From positions 61,316 to 125,315 of the forward strand of contig JAHQIW010006926.1 of NCBI GenBank assembly GCA_019055375.1: a DNA stretch of 64,000 bases. Reading direction: 5' to 3'. The DNA is from Parelaphostrongylus tenuis (Eukaryota; Nematoda; Chromadorea; Rhabditida; Metastrongylidae). This document shows positions 12,080 through 23,452 of this stretch, piece after piece. Both the position numbers and the translations under genes were made by a program. Below the pieces are notes generated by a model. The model was not told the origin of the DNA and made no database searches. It was given only the letters and a program-made list of their open reading frames with translations. Positions within the stretch are counted from its first letter, which is position 1. Every line of letters starts with the position of its first letter.

Positions 12080-13935
12080 GATCTTGCTAATCGCACGAGC
12101 TATAGGCAACCGAAACCTTACGTTCGAACATGCGAAACGCTGCAGAGAAGCTACACAAGAAGACCTCAAAGAGAGAAGAGCAGCAATTATGGCGGAAGCT
12201 GCAGAAGCTGGAAAGAGCATTCGCAGAGCCCAGCGAGGCTTCGCCAACTATAAGTTCAAGATGATTGCACTCCGATGTTTTCACGGGACACTTACAGCTT
12301 CGAGGAGGGCTATGGAGAAAATCATCCATCAATACTACTCGGATCTCTTCGCTAGCCATGTCCTCTTATCGTCATATAAATTAAAAGATGCCGAGTATGA
12401 CGTTCCACCGGTCCTCCCTTCCGAAATCCGACATGCTATAGCGTCGGTGATGAACAGAACAACACCCGGTCCAGAGATGATCAGACCAGAACACTTGAAG
12501 AACCTGCCGCCAGTTCTCATCAATACCCTGGCTCGGCTCTTCACTTGCTACCTGTCAGATTGCAAGGTTCTCATTCAGTGGAAAACCAGCAAAACCGTGA
12601 TGTCGCTCAAAAAGAAAAACCTTCACGACATAGGAAATTATCGCCCAGTCTGCTTGGTGTCCCATGTCTATAAACTCCTCACTAGATTCATGTTATACAA
12701 GATTGACGAACACTGGACAAACGACGGCCACGCGAGCAAGCAGGGCTCCGAAAAGGATTAAGGCCATAGACTACATTCACACGACTACAAGACTGATTGA
12801 AGTTTCACGAGAGTACGAACAACCACTCTGTCTCACTTTTAGCGATTTGAAGAAAACCTTTGATTCAGTGGAAACAGAAGCGGTTATAGAGGCCTTGGAT
12901 AACCAGAGCGTTCCTGCTCGGTACATAATGACTCTTCGTGAGCTATATAAATATTTCACTCCATTCTACAACAATATCACCATTGACGTAACAAGAGGGG
13001 CTCAAAAGGCGATACAGTTTCGCCAAAACTGTTCACTGCCACCCTACAAAACGTCATGCGAACATTAGAATGTGACGATATGGGAGTGAAAATTGACGGT
13101 CAACAATTGAATCATCTTTGCTTTGCTGATGATATCGTCCTCACAAAACCAAGCATCAGTCAAGCGCAACGACTGTTCACCGATTTTGATAGCGCCTTTG
13201 GAATGATTGGTCTTCAACTAAATCTAACGAAAACGATGTTCATGAGCAACGCATGGGTTTTAAATGCCTCGTTCAAGCTCACTGGAACGAAAATCTCTGA
13301 ATGCTCCTTTAAGTCTATGAAGGTCGTAAAATCAATATGATGGACGGCCTAGGTCCTGAGTTGAGTAGGAGGATACGAGCAGCTCGAGCAACGTTCAAGA
13401 GCATCGAAGATTTGGTGAAGAGAATAAAAAAAGAACATCCGAAACCACGCATACCTTTTCGACTCGTCGATTATTCCTACTCTAACGCATGCAGCAGAAA
13501 CATGGTCATTATGTAAGCAGAACGAAGGGTCACTATACGTTATTGAACGCGCAGTTGAATGGTCGATGCTAAGGGTATCCTCCTTCTTGCAAATGAGATG
13601 AAAAATCCGATGTCCCTACCTACGTCATTGATCGAAGACCAGAGACGTCGTTCTACACACCAGGATATCGAAAATAACGTTGGCCGGACACGTGAGCAGT
13701 TACCGACTAGATTCCTCGGGACATCAAGCGCTCCACAGGAAGAGCAGCGATCCGCTTGTCCGATTTCTTGGCGAAAGCTATATAAGAAAAATATTATGCT
13801 CAGCGAATCCCTAGAGCGAGGAGGCCCCATTGGGCTACTCTTGCATGCAATAGGGAAAAATGGAAGTATTGCTGGTACCCGCTCGAGTCACTCGACGATC
13901 AACGGGTTGACAGGTGATACAGGTGATGGAAAGCC
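12080..13935 (+). mobile_element. RTE-type retrotransposon, 5'-truncated and degenerate (copy 2)
   Basis: Same family as copy 1, starting at the equivalent of copy 1 position about 2975. Frames at 12084-12761, 12664-13068 and 13056-13340 carry the linker, the NYRP region, 'DLKKTFDSVETE' and 'FADDIVL'. Damage includes a stop after 'GSEKD' near 12760, an in-frame loss of 12 bases near 12957 and several frameshifts. The C-terminal part (13350-13935) is fragmentary, and the 'gatacaggtgatgg' tail is retained. It cannot encode a working protein. Confidence 0.88.
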
Positions 13936-14829
13936 TTCTCCGTATGATGTACCTAACAGCTACAAGTGTTTGCGCACTAGAAGACGAGAGAAGTAAATAA
14001 TTTTACTTGGCACGAGGAATAGCCATATCCAGTGGCTACAAAAGCGCACCCACTGGCGTCTAACCAAGAAAGAGAGATATACTCTATAAAGAAAGCACTA
14101 CCTTGTCGGTGCCCAGTGGGATGGTAACCCGAGGCTGCCGTTCAGCATATGCAACGTAAATACCGTTATAAAAAGGTGCCTTAAACAGTGCTCCAAAAAA
14201 CTCTGTAAGAATTGTGGAATTTTCAACTAACGCATTACTCCATTATTTGGTGGAAACAGCTTGTATGACTGTCTATGTCGGGCAATTGCGTAACATTTCA
14301 TGATGATAGAGAGGGAGACTGCATGAATTTACGTACAACACACCTGTCTTGTGTTGATAATACACAGGCGGAACGAACATAACACTTTGTGCCGGCAGAA
14401 TAGAGCATCTAAATGAAAAATCGGGAAGACCGGCACTTGTTAGGTTAGTGTGAGCAAGCGGTTTTAGTTTGTGTTATAAAAGCCAGTTATTTTTGCGATT
14501 TGTTTCAAATGGAGAAAATGGTGGGATGGTGAAGCTTGAGTTCTTCTGCAACACTTCATATGGTCTCAGAAGGATCAATTTTGATGATTGCTTTTCATAT
14601 GCCTTCTGATCTTCCTATGGCCAGCCGATACGTTTCAGGTCTCCAAGACTTTCGTCTCTTTTACGAATCTTTTGAACCACGACTGTGCCGTTAGATTGTT
14701 AGCACTTTCTGAGCCCAAAGCGTTATTGATGTTTCAAATAATAAAAAGATCGCTTTATTTTTTATTTTTTCTAATAATTATTCCACACCTTTCTTTCCGA
14801 GTCTTTTCGAGACATCGTTGAAAAATAAA
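13936..14829. other. No gene seen
   Basis: AT-rich sequence. The open frame at 14588-14821 is hydrophobic but starts and ends in repeat-like sequence and has no recognised domain. Confidence 0.45.
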
Positions 14830-15110
14830 ATCTGATAGCATATACTGAAATTTCCATGAGGTTTTTTAGGGCATTTATACAGTGCAAGACACACGTTTCG
14901 GCGTCGCAGCCTGTTCAATTATAGGCGCCTTTCGGTTCAGTAAGTTCCTCGAGGAAAACTTCCCTATATAGAGGAGCGACGCCGAATTACTTACAGGCGC
15001 TTTTTTGTGAAAAATCACCCACTGGCAATGCTGCACACTCCCTTGTTCGTGGCTGGTGAAAAATGATTATCGTATATTTCTTTTCGAATGTTTTGAAATC
15101 TCTCTCAAAA
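14830..15110. repeat. Dispersed repeat, paired with 16890-17150
   Basis: The block 'tttccatgaggttttttagg', a 'tatacagtgcaa' stretch and 'cacacgtttcggcg' is followed about 130 bases later by 'ccttgttcgtggctggt'. It recurs in the same order at 16890-17150 and shares its right half with the 'cgattgctcgtgg' family. Non-coding. Confidence 0.5.
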
Positions 15111-15429
15111 CGATAAAATTTGATAAGATAGCTCCACGCAGAAGTGACTGGAACGAAAGAAACCCGTGTAACTGGCAAGTCTCTAATGTCGAAACGCCTG
15201 TTTTGCACTCTATGAGCGCCATAAAAGACCTCGTGAAAGGCTTAAAGCTTTATGTCATATTACATTTATTCCACAGCTTGATATCAATTCAAAATTGGCA
15301 GCTGTATCAACGTACGTTCAGGCACTGTCGGTGGAACGTCGGCGCACGATTTGTAATTAATACTAATCCAACAACAACTGTCAAGCTCGCGTTGGCTGGA
15401 AAAAGATAAGTTTTTGTCTCTTAATTCGA

Positions 15430-15790
15430 CTCCTTTTATAGACCTCGCTCAAAAACAATGATAATCTGATAATATGATAACATGTTTTGAGTCTTTTATG
15501 AGGTTTGGTATGGCACTCACAAAATACTGGAGAGGCGCTTGTTTCGCTTTTCCAGCCTCCTCAGTGGACTGACTTGACTCACCTAGCTTACGATCATTTG
15601 TTACTAGGGATCGATTCCATTATAAGTATATCCCAATACAGGGGAACGGACGAACCAAAACGAAGGTCATCGTACTACTGAGGAGCTGGAAAGGCAGAAC
15701 AGGCGCCTGCTCGGTATTTTGTAAGGTCATCCTGTGACATGACTCTAAACATGTTATCATTTCATAAGAATTATCGTAAGTCTTTGTTAT
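15430..15790. repeat. MITE-like element with long inverted ends
   Basis: Left arm 'cctcgctcaaaaacaatgat...' and right arm 'attatcgtaagtctttgtta...' are imperfect reverse complements over about 130 bases, including 'gataacatgttt' and 'cttttccagcctcctcag'. The total length is about 360 bases with no coding capacity, which fits a small non-autonomous DNA transposon. A second, degraded copy lies at 36640-37075. A half-copy edge is also visible at about 4905-5000. Confidence 0.7.
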
Positions 15791-16889
15791 TCACATATCC
15801 TTAGTAACAATAACTCTTGAATATACCGCGAATATGCATAATGGTTTTTGATACGCGTTCAATGGCTTGCTTCGCACACAGAGCTTTCAGTTCAATATTT
15901 ATACAGTTAGTTTGTAGCTTAAAGATCTCAGATATTGTGCTAAAGACTGGCTGCGGAAACTTTTAATTCACGCTTGATATTGTATAAAGAAAGTGACTCG
16001 AATGAGTTCAGTGCGCAGAAGTTTAAGGGTGGTAAATTGTACTTCCATTGAGAGTTACTACGATGAGTCTTAGCGGTCATAGTGAGTAAGAGGGTATAAA
16101 AAATATTATCGCAGACTTCTTTGCTTTAGTATCACCAAATATTATTGTGATATACATGTTATTATTAGTAAAAACACTTTACATTGAGAAGTACTGTTTT
16201 GACGCTCGTAAGAAAAAGAGATAAGAGAAAATCTTGAGATCTAATAAAATTTCAAACCCGCGAATACCTTTTCCAGGGACTTACTGGTTACCCACTCGCT
16301 CATTCAAGTCTCTAGGTCTACTTTTCCCTTCTCAGTGTAGTTCTAAGCGTATAGGCGGTGCCCAACAATAGCCCTTCAATAAGATCGATGTGAGAAGTTT
16401 ATATGACTACTGAATCCGATGGAAACACAACATTAGACCTTCATTTTGTATCTGTTTAAGGCAGTAAAAGCAATCAAAAATGCATGCATAGTTGCAGATA
16501 ATTCTCGTGTGTCTGAAGCGCATAGACTTATTTTTTGAAAAAAGAAAGAAAATATAGCGAGCATCCTGAGAAATCCGCAAGCTCTAAAGTATGTAAACGC
16601 GCCCTCTTAGGTTTTTCAAGAGCACAAAATCGAATAACTCTTACCCTGTTCATTCATTTCCATTCGAATGGCACCAATCTTAAATTTTTTAGAAGTTATC
16701 TTATTCAATTCTTGACTTCGAACTTGAAAATAGATGAAATTGATCATTTTAGTTTGCAATATGAAGAATATAGTGTAAGATTAATGTTGCCAGAAGCGTT
16801 GTGGGTGCTCTCACTCATCACAGTCGTTCAGAATTTCTTAATTCAAAAGTGCTTTCTGTTCCTGAGACTTTTCCGTGCTCATTCATTCT
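15791..16889. other. No gene seen
   Basis: AT-rich sequence without a supported exon. The open frame at 16535-16891 has no recognisable feature. Confidence 0.45.
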
Positions 16890-17150
16890 AGGACTCAAAT
16901 CGCATATTTTTGAAGTTCCATGAGGTCTGTTATGGACACTTATACAATACAAAGCACGTGTCTCGGCACTACAGTTTCTCCAGTTGCACTGTATCCTTCG
17001 CCTCACGGTTCCGCGGGAGATTTCAACTTGATACAGAGACCGATGCTGAGCTATTTACCCGTACTATTTGATAAAAAGATTACCTAACGGCCAGTGTTGT
17101 ACTACCGATTGCTCGTGGCTTGTAAAATGTTTTTTTGAGCGAGGTCCTTT
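16890..17150. repeat. Dispersed repeat, second copy
   Basis: Parallels 14830-15110: 'ttccatgaggtctgttatgg', 'cacgtgtctcggc', then 'accgattgctcgtggcttgt' and 'gagcgaggtcc'. Confidence 0.5.
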
Positions 17151-17234
17151 CACTTTCTTAAACTACTTATATCCGCAATTTTGCAAATCAGTATGCTAAC
17201 CAAAAATCAGTAAGGGGAAGGAAACTGCGCTTCA

Positions 17235-17460
17235 ATGAAAAGGACGCGCCCCGCTCCACGCACATCCTCTAAAGAAACAGCGCACCAGTGAGAATGCGTG
17301 GCCCGCCTCAAGAGCTTCTTCGAGAAGCCATCGTTCTCCATCGGACGTCGGGGGACGCTCGACTAGTGCCCCTATATCGAAGGAGTCCCCCGTTACAACT
17401 TCATTCGAGCTACCCGACTCGCGCCAGCCAGCAGTTGCGATAGAAGGTCGCAGAGGTTAA
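17235..17460. repeat. GC-rich island of unknown nature
   Basis: About 225 bases of markedly higher GC than the surroundings. It contains a 7-base inverted repeat (gggggac/gtccccc). Plus-strand frames are interrupted by stops, and no splice signals frame an exon. A dispersed repeat or a small structured RNA is possible. I cannot decide. Confidence 0.35.
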
Positions 17461-17669
17461 TGCTCATTTTCTTCAACTGAAACTTTTGATTGTAAAATAT
17501 TATTTTTGAACTTATTAATTTTTCATTCTCTGTGGCATCTAATTATTTACCTTTGACAACTTAGTTTTATTGCAAAAAAGCTTTTCAAAGCTCGTTCCTT
17601 TTTCTAGATCTAAATGTCTTCACTGTAATCGCCCTTGGTCAATCTGTTCTTCCTGAATAAGAGGGGGGG

Positions 17670-18430
17670 GGGCAGCCAAAATCCGATCTCATCGCCCGAG
17701 AGGAACTTTTCATAGGAGTTTTATAGTTATTCGAAAGCTGAAGCCCGAGACTACAGCCCCACGTCGCTGGTTTTCCAAAGAAAGACTTTCCTGACGTTGC
17801 AATGAAAGAAATTTCTTGGGTTCAGACATGCATATTTTTCTTGCCGGGCAGAGCTTTTTTTGAGATATTAGTTATCATTCGATAGCGTAATGAAATTTAA
17901 TTCCAACGCTGTGCTTATGTCCTAAAAAGAACGTTTTTCTCAAGCGCAGCAAGTAGAATAAATTGAATTCCCATCGGCGATAAATGATCTCTTTCGCCAG
18001 GTCATGTGTGGATGCATGAGGTTGCCACGTGAACTGCTGACGCGATACTTCTCTACTCTTTCATATGCCCAAAAATTGATAATTATCGCGTCGTCAAACG
18101 TGGCTTCCTCCATCAGCCACGCACGCCCTTATGAATTGGCGAATGATGCTTTTGTTCTCACATATGAGGTCGACTTATTTTACCTGTTGAGTCTCAGAAA
18201 AACGGTCTTTCTCAGGACAAAAGCACATTGTTGGAATCAAACTCGATTACGCTATCGAAGATTGCAAATAGTCCAAAGAAAGAGCACTATTCGGCGAGAA
18301 ATATGCCCGTCTGAAACATAGCTTTGTACGGATTTTTAGAGCATTATAAAATGTTGTTTTGGCAAATTGGAGATGTGAGGCTATAGCCTAAAGCCCAGCT
18401 TTCGAATGGTTACTAACTTTCCCATCAATA
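17670..18430. repeat. Foldback-type element, copy C
   Basis: The left arm (about 17675-17785) contains 'aaatccgatctcatcgcc' and 'cagccccacgtcgctggttt'. The right arm (about 18360-18430) contains 'ggctatagcctaaagcccag' and 'ctttcgaatggttactaac' as its reverse complement. The interior also holds 'cattcgatagcgtaatg' subunits. The open frame 18004-18321 lies inside and is not supported as a gene. A run of ten G (17663-17672) sits at the left edge. Confidence 0.6.
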
Positions 18431-19009
18431 AATCGCCATTCTATTAGCATAAGTATAATAGTATCATGAATCATTCTTTTGATATTGATGCACACATTAT
18501 TTTAAGTTTGAGAAGCAGTATGCGTATAATATTCGTCATATGTATGTCCAGGAAGGCCGTCGAGTCAGTTATCCAGCATTTCCTTGCTCAGCGATTATCT
18601 TAAGCAATCCGCGGCTGATGGAAACTGTCACGGTACTGGATTTTTAAAATTTTTTGATCAAAAATGCATTTTCTTATTAAGAGTAAACTTCTTCTACGGT
18701 AACCGTTCAATACGTCTGTTTCAGGATGTCCTTCCAAACATGCCGACCAGCAGTTGTTAGCACATAGGTTGGAAAGGGAGGGATTGAACAAGGATCAGTT
18801 AAGCCAAGTGAGCCGCTCAAATCTTACTCGTGTACTTTACTGGGCGTTTTTTCTTCACTAAAATTTATCGCTTTCCTATTAAAAATTGATGTGAATTGGA
18901 CACTTGGAGTAAATAACCGCATAGGTGCAGGCTACACAAGATTTTTTACCCTTTTGCTCAAGCAGAAGTGTGGTTCTTGTAGATGCAGCAATACTGGATG
19001 AATGCGAGA

Positions 19010-19094
19010 CATCCGACCCGGGCGGGCCATGAACCTGCGTTCCTACCACACGGCGACGTCTGCTACCACCAATGCATCCGCTCTGCCACCGCTT
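19010..19094 (-). repeat. tRNA-derived SINE-like head (Ser/Leu-like)
   Basis: On the minus strand 'gcggtggcagagcggatgca' resembles a box A. About 50 bases later 'gcaggttcatggcccg' resembles a box B. The arms do not fold into a full tRNA. It is probably a third SINE type in the window. Confidence 0.4.
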
Positions 19095-19309
19095 TTTCCT
19101 CAACTCCCTCCCGCCTGTAGTTGAATGTTCTGCATTTCACTCAACATCACTGGATCTGCAACCGCTAATGGAGTGCAATTTTTGTTATTTGATTCGCGAT
19201 TTTTTCTCCGCTCTGAAAGAGTCTCCAAGTAAAGCGTATGACCCTGATACCATAAGATATCCTCTACACCTTCATATGTTTTGGTGCTTGCAGTGAATTA
19301 ACAATATAA

Positions 19310-19500
19310 GCGCGCGGCCGGTGTATAACATAATTTTATTGAGAATGCTACAGCGTTATAAAAGGGCCTTAAAAAAAGAGCAAGTTGCACAGCAGGTAAG
19401 GATTTGTTACTGATTACTAACACTCTTATGGTAAGTTCTGGTCCAGCAAAGTAGGTCGTTTCTTCCTTTGTCGCCGTCTAACAGAAAGGAATCGGGTTTT
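19310..19500. repeat. Foldback-type element, right-arm fragment
   Basis: Carries 'gaatgctacagcgttataaa', then 'ttactaacactcttatgg' and an edge like 'gaaaggaatcgggttttc'. These are the order and motifs of the right arms at 885-985 and 42505-42690. Confidence 0.5.
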
Positions 19501-21545
19501 CTTCAAATAAAAAATAATTCGAAAGCAAACGCCTTTGATGAGGCGTGCACGCGATTCTTTGTATACACGCATGAAATGGAAGAAGGTGCACTAGGGCAGA
19601 TGGTCACTCACCCGAATAAATACTTCAAATTGTCGCAAGAGGCAAGTCATTTTTCAGATCTAATCTAGCGTCTGTTAGCTTATCGTTGTTTTTCTTACGG
19701 ATTCTTAGTGGTAAACGTTCGCAGACGAATCATCTGATTCAGTCAGGGGAATAATTACAAGCGATGGTGAAGAAAGAGAAGGATTTTTCTAACAATGAAG
19801 ATTGAACATGAAAAGGATTTTAGGTCCTTTTTTTCGTAAACCAATGTCGTAATCTTCTAAAAGCCTCGTCTTACCTTACACTATGATAGCAATTTTCTAA
19901 AGAAATTTCGCTGTATGAAAGTTGTGTAACATTTTTCTATTTGTAAATATTGGTGATTTAGCGTAAGGTCGCAATTGTCTCTATGTCAAACTCTAATATT
20001 CAATTCCACTAAAAGTCGTTGAGATTATTTTAGCCTATTTTAATAAACTTGTTGACTTATTTTCTGGTCTAAACTTTGCCTTAAATGTACGATCCTCAAC
20101 TCTTCAATCTTAGTTGATTTACGATTTTTTTGTTCTATCCATTGTTTTCTATATATCTAAAAGAATTGAGTGGTGAGCAAAAACGCGGCTTCAGGCGGGA
20201 ATCGAACCCACGTTTCATCCTAACCATTGTTTTGCAAGAAACAACCTCATTGTTCTTATAAACATAGCTTGTTTGTCCTTAGTTTTTTACCTCGAGACTT
20301 TTGCTAACAACGGTGCTTACATAAAGTATTTTAACGGTTTTATTAGCAATCTTTTAATGTTAGAACTACATACGTGCATATTGAGTGACATACTAAGCTC
20401 TAGCCCTCGCACCTGAGTCCAACCCGCGCCTTACCCTCTCCGTGAGCGTGTGCAAGCCACTGCTCTTCCGGAACCCCTATTCTGTGATCACTCCCAGTCT
20501 GAGGAAAGGATCAAAAGCAAGTTGAATCACCGCTCGAGGTTTGATCAGTCGCATCATTAAGTGCCTTTTAATAGAGAGTCAACTGCCTCGATGATGCCTT
20601 AGCTTTCCTAGACCTATCTCAATCGTGACTGCGCGCTCATTTAACAGATGGGATGTGTAAAGTTCTCTCAAAAGCTCACTTCCTCATTTGATGGATTTAT
20701 TCTGCGATGCCGCATTTAAGTCGTATTGCCGTAAAATGAACTCTTTCAATTAGGTGTTCTGTGCAAACTATAGATTCCATGGAACACCATTCTTACTCTC
20801 ACGCATTCTATTTGAAAAGCCTATCGAGAATTTGTTAAAGAAAAGACATATTTTGAAAGAGAACTCAGCCATTCACTGAAGTCGAGGCAATCAGTGTACA
20901 GGTTTGCTGATTTGATCCAGGGCGGCAATGACCTGTATATTGATCGAGTAGGACCAGGTGGGTTAGCCGGTTGACTTCAGCGAACCCTAACTGGGCGTGC
21001 CTATCTGCGTGCGAACGACTATCCCTCCTTGGCCTTGATTGGTCCCGCGTTTAGGTAAGGGAATTAATATCTCTTTAACGATCAATCTCGATCCACATAA
21101 CTTAAGAATTTCCTAGATCTCAGAACCAGTCTTTTGTTTTTAAGAGGGTTGACAGAACCTCGGCATTTTCGCGGAATTGCAGGTCTTCTCAGCACACTTT
21201 TGTTTCAATCACTGACTCTACATTTGTCTGGACTCGTCATCTGAGTATTCTGAAATTCTTTAGACGCGAGGCGGTTGCTATTTTATCGTGACGATTACAA
21301 ACATTACAACATGGAATCCACCAAAGATAGGTCGATCGAAATCTTTCACAATTCCATCGACGAATATTAAACTCTTAATCACGTTGATTACACCGCTTTA
21401 TTTCATTTCACTATTGCTCTATCGTCGGCTTTACTATAGTTCTCATCACAAAGTGCTGAAGCAGAAAACAACGGGACAGGAAAAAAGCATTCTTATTACG
21501 AATTAATCACGTACTATACGGGGCAATAAAGACCTCAATAGCTGA
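19501..21545. other. No gene seen; a few structured repeats
   Basis: No exon could be supported. At 20194-20212 a T-arm-like 'ggcgggaatcgaacccacg' (minus strand 'gggttcgattcccgcc') remains from a tRNA or SINE. The segment 20870-21060 is richer in GC and looks like an old repeat. Confidence 0.4.
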
Positions 21546-21550
21546 TTTGT

Positions 21551-21566
21551 GGTCCTAAAGAGGGCC
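21551..21566 (-). terminator. Histone 3' stem-loop of the H3 relic
   Basis: The minus strand reads ggccct-cttt-aggacc, followed by 'acaaa', 32 bases after the ancestral H3 stop (21599-21601). The metazoan histone mRNA stem-loop is ggcyct-tttc-agrgcc. One stem pair is broken and the loop is cttt, so it is degraded but in the right place. Confidence 0.8.
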
Positions 21567-21598
21567 TTTGGGTTAGATGTTTGTTCTAGTCTGAGCGA

Positions 21599-22008
21599 TT
21601 AACCGCGCTCTACACGAATGCGACGTGCCAACTGGATATCCTTGGGCATGATGGTGACTCGCTTGGCGTAGATTGCACACAGATTGGTGCCCTCGAAAGG
21701 TCGACGAGGTAGGCTTCGGCTGCCTCTTGCAGCGCCATTATAGCCGACAGCTGCAAGCGCAGATTGGCCCTGAAGTCCTGCACGATCTCACGATCCAGAC
21801 GCTGGAACGGCAAATTGCTAATCAGCGGCTCGGTTGACTCCTGGTAACGCCGGATTTCACGAACGGCGACTGTTCCAGGAGGGTAGCAGTGAGGCTTTTG
21901 CGCACCACCGATAGCAGGTGCGGACTTGCGAGCGGCCTTGAAAGACAGGTGCTTGCAAGTTACGTTTTCTCCCGTAAACTTCCAAGCGGTTTGCTTGACG
22001 CGGACCAT
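21599..22008 (-). pseudogene. Histone H3, decayed
   Basis: Nucleosome core histone H3. The frame from ATG at 22006-22008 begins like H3 ([12 protein letters not shown]), keeps 'KAARKSAPA' with the positions of K27 and S28, and continues through 'REIRRYQ' and 'LPFQRL' to 'MALQEA' and 'AYLV'. After about codon 104 one base is missing (near 21695-21702), and the open frame runs off into unrelated residues. In the next frame the proper H3 end is still legible: '[20 protein letters not shown]', then 'ARRIRVERG' and a stop at 21599-21601. Key tail positions are altered (R8 to W, S10 to F, K14 to N, R17 to C). The C-terminal segment is close to canonical, while the middle is heavily substituted. It is divergently paired with an H4 relic, shares its promoter gap and has its own 3' stem-loop. 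A diverged active variant is unlikely because of the frameshift, unless that base is a sequencing error. Confidence 0.92.
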
Positions 22009-22239
22009 TGTTGCTGAGTGTGCGACGGTCGCCGTGGCCCGTTTATACACCTTTATTTATGTGTGCGGAGCTTCATTCAATCGTAGAGATGGGACGTGCT
22101 GTTGGAGGGATTCACAGCACTTTGGGTGCTTGTGAGTAATGAAAGGAGTTCCAGCATGAGCACCCGATATGTAGCTATATAAGAGGAGTCGAAGAGCGTT
22201 GCTCATACGTTCGCTGCACAGGCGTTGGCTGTCGTTGGT
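22009..22239. promoter_or_regulatory. Shared divergent promoter of the H3/H4 pair
   Basis: The 231-base gap lies between the two start codons. A TATA box (tatataag, 22176-22183) precedes the H4 relic start by about 57 bases. On the minus strand 'gtataaa' (about 22042-22048) precedes the H3 start by about 35 bases. Head-to-head H3/H4 pairs with a common regulatory gap are usual in nematodes. Confidence 0.7.
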
Positions 22240-22542
22240 ATGCCTCGACGAGGCAAGAAGCGAGGGAGCAACTAAGCGTCTTCGCAAACGCTGTAAAGAA
22301 TCATCGAGCTGGCAATTCGTCGTTTCGGTTGCCATGGTGGTGTAAAATGCGCCTCAGGAGTGGCTTGTACGTAGACCTGCCGTGTCGTCGAGATCTTTCT
22401 CGGGATCGTCGTCAGAGATGCCGTCACCTGTAGTGAACACGCGAAAAGAAAGACCGTCATCGTCATGGATGTGGTCTTTGCTTTGAATCTTTAAGAACGC
22501 ACACTGTATGGTTTCGGAGGACGAGGAATCCCATCGAAATAA
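22240..22542 (+). pseudogene. Histone H4, decayed
   Basis: Nucleosome core histone H4. ATG at 22240 opens a short arginine/lysine-rich stretch that stops after eleven codons. Further on, H4 can be followed in one frame: 'LAIRRF' for PAIRRLARR, 'HGGVK' for RGGVKR, 'VRDAVT' for IRDAVT, 'EHAKRKTV', 'MDVVFAL' and finally 'ERTLYGFGG'. There are stops where H4 has EET and within ALKRQG, about 28 bases are missing in the N-terminal half, and the normal stop after GFGG has been lost, so the frame reads on to a TAA at 22540-22542. It is clearly non-functional as a histone. A TATA box upstream, a 3' stem-loop downstream and the adjacent H3 relic confirm its origin as a replication-dependent histone gene. 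Confidence 0.92.
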
Positions 22543-22558
22543 AGATCTATGGCCTAAC

Positions 22559-22574
22559 GTCCCTTTTTAGGGCC
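22559..22574 (+). terminator. Histone 3' stem-loop of the H4 relic
   Basis: gtccct-tttt-agggcc followed by 'acgg'. It matches the histone mRNA 3' stem-loop except for one stem mismatch (t for g) and one loop base. It lies about 40 bases past the ancestral H4 end. Confidence 0.85.
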
Positions 22575-23036
22575 ACGGTAAATGTTTTGTTTGCCATTTT
22601 TAGTCGATGTCCTGTTCAGGAATGTATTCGAATATAGAGGGCGCTGTTTAGTGATCATAAACCAAAGGTTTTTAACTTAGAATTTGAGTATTGAGTTAAA
22701 TAATGAAGTGACAGAGCAGAAGAATAAAATATACAAACGGTGCTGTTCTAAAATTGTCGCAAGGGTTTTTTTCAAGTGATGTAAGAAATCCTAGGTACTT
22801 TTTGCATGCTGTATATCAGTGAGTTATTGGCTCAGGGATTACCTCCAGCTGTAAGTGGATTAGATGTCATTAAGGTCAAATGACTTGATTCCACGGTCGT
22901 TCCGTAGTCGCCGACTCACTGATTTCTTTCTTTTTTTCCCTTTTTAGAAATAACTTTGAGAAATACACAGCACATAGAACAATAAGCCTTCGAAGTGACT
23001 TTAGGCACGTTATTTATTTACAGAATGCAAGATTAC

Positions 23037-23452
23037 TAGGCGTTATTGAACGGGAAGTGGAAAGGTCGATGCTAGAAGTATCTCGTATCTCGGGAATGAG
23101 AAAAAGGATCCGAAGTTGCGACCAAGGTCAACGATCGAAGATCAAAGACGCCGTCCTATATGACAAGATATCGAAAATATAATGGGTCGGGCACGTGATA
23201 CGCTTCAATGACAACCGATAGAGAGAGCCGTTACCGACTGGATTTTCCGCGATATTAAGCGCTTTACAGGAAAACCATCGACCCGCTGGTCCGATTTTTT
23301 TGACGAAAGCTATAGAAGAGAGATATGATGCTCAGCGAAACCCAAGAGCGAGAAGGACCCGCTGGGCTACTCTTGTACGCGATTGGGTAAAGCGGAAGTG
23401 TTGCTGGTGCCTGCTCGAGTTACTCGGCGACCAACGGGACGACAGACAGGCA
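23037..23452 (+). mobile_element. RTE 3'-end fragment
   Basis: Follows the C-terminal region of copy 1 (equivalent to about 4438-4845) nearly base for base in places: 'gaaaggtcgatgcta', 'gacgccgt', 'cccgctggtccgattt' and 'cgagttactcggcgaccaac'. Several stops and small gaps break it. Confidence 0.85.

Noticed and set aside
15056..15409. 117-codon plus-strand ORF
   Set aside because: It starts in a dispersed repeat, has no recognisable domain or splice context, and has AT-driven composition.
20194..20212. T-arm-like sequence suggesting a tRNA gene
   Set aside because: The segment between a possible box A and this box B is only a few bases, so no anticodon arm can form. At most it is a tRNA or SINE remnant.
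22057..22466. Minus-strand ORFs over the histone gap and H4
   Set aside because: They are antisense to the H4 relic and its promoter, where the plus-strand H4 match is unambiguous.
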